DNA of 33,364 bases. It comes from Russula earlei (lineage: Eukaryota > Basidiomycota > Agaricomycetes > Russulales > Russulaceae). The position numbers were made by a program, and so were the translations under genes. Positions 32,957 to 33,364 of this stretch are shown piece after piece. Every line of letters starts with the position of its first letter. Within the stretch, counting starts at the first letter, position 1. Location of the stretch: positions 1 through 33,364 of the forward strand of contig JAGFNK010000566.1 of NCBI GenBank assembly GCA_025769875.1. The letters are read 5' to 3'. The notes below the pieces were generated by a model. The model was not told where the DNA came from and did not search any database. It saw nothing but the letters and a program-made list of their open reading frames with translations.

Positions 32957-33363
32957 TGTTAGATCCTTCTGGAGTATGGCAACAAGATGAGAGGGGCTCT
33001 GCAGACAGGGTAGGAGTCAACTGTTTGGGATTGGCAAACTAAGTCGAGCTTAAGGCTCAACTGCTACAAACTGGGGGCTTTATATAGCCCTCAGGGATAA
33101 GGTTTGTGCTGCTGTAGTACTGGTTGGTGCTATAGAAGCAAAGGCAGCTCATAGAAGCAATAGTTGCTTCTGTGTAAACAATCTTGGTGCCAGAAGCATT
33201 AAGTGCTTCCTTAGTAGCAATCTCAGTGTCTGTCACAGTAACTACCCATGTCAGTTCACAAGCGTAAAGACAAGTCAGTGATAGAGAGGTGTTCAAGAAA
33301 CAGGCTGGTTCCCGTGTATAAGAGTAAGGATCCCTGCAGCAGTCGAAGTGTTTTATGCTAACA
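32957..33363 (+). repeat. Probable 3' LTR of another retrotransposon at the window edge
   Basis: 407 bp from TGTTAGATCC to ATGCTAACA, so TGTTA..TAACA ends, directly after the purine tract GGAGGGGAAGGAG (32944-32956). An internal TATA box (TTTATATAG, 33079-33087) lies in a GGGCT..AGCCC context. Two hairpins follow: AGAAGCAA-TAG-TTGCTTCT (33153-33171) and GAAGCA-TTAAG-TGCTTC (33193-33209). The window ends one base after, so the flank cannot be tested. Confidence 0.5.
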
Positions 33364-33364
33364 G

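Noticed and set aside
21348..33364. CRISPR-like array
   Set aside because: The repeats are two-copy hairpin motifs and LTRs without regular spacers, and the DNA is clearly eukaryotic.

Overview
The window looks like nuclear DNA of an Agaricomycete (basidiomycete fungus; a polypore or relative is my guess, and the species cannot be fixed from sequence alone). Evidence: protein-coding genes are cut by many short introns (about 40-80 nt, GT..AG), several conserved eukaryotic core genes are recognisable exon by exon, and there is a protein-kinase-like gene of a type expanded in mushroom-forming fungi. Exon structures below were built by hand from open frames, splice signals and phase. Where every exon joins in phase to a protein of normal length, the models are strong.

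Region 1 (1 to about 20.9 kb) is gene-dense and rich in CpG. In order: the 3' end of RLI1/ABCE1 (+, ribosome recycling), a two-membrane-span protein (-), a kinase-like protein (+), an unresolved stretch with possible minus-strand exons, RFA3 (+, RPA 14-kDa subunit), CUE3/ASCC2-like (-, ribosome quality-control trigger complex), UBC4/5 (+, ubiquitin E2), RRP42 (-, RNA exosome ring), ATG11 (+, selective-autophagy scaffold, 14 exons, one questionable in-frame TAG) and a small minus-strand gene made of two tandemly duplicated 204-nt exons. RLI1, CUE3, UBC4 and RRP42 all act in recognising, recycling or clearing stalled ribosomes and their mRNAs, so their presence within 14 kb is notable, though it may be chance.

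Region 2 (about 21.2 to 33.4 kb) is a transposon graveyard. A degenerate Ty1/copia-type element occupies 21353-27301, with matching LTRs and a 5-bp target duplication (TTTGC). It has been hit by three later LTR elements, each now a solo LTR with its own perfect 5-bp duplication (CACCC, CATGC, GCATG). The two copia LTRs differ mainly at CpG sites: the gene-facing copy keeps 11 CpGs, the distal copy 2. Next comes a 3.5-kb unit bounded by 411-bp inverted repeats (28063-28473 and 31129-31539). It contains a small minus-strand LTR-pair element without recognisable pol and a low-complexity Ala/Glu/Val/Thr-rich decayed reading frame. The right edge holds further LTR-like sequence, including a likely 3' LTR (32957-33363) preceded by a polypurine tract.

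No rRNA, convincing tRNA or CRISPR array was seen. The junction near 21 kb between core genes and layered, CpG-depleted transposons looks like a euchromatin/heterochromatin boundary (inference).
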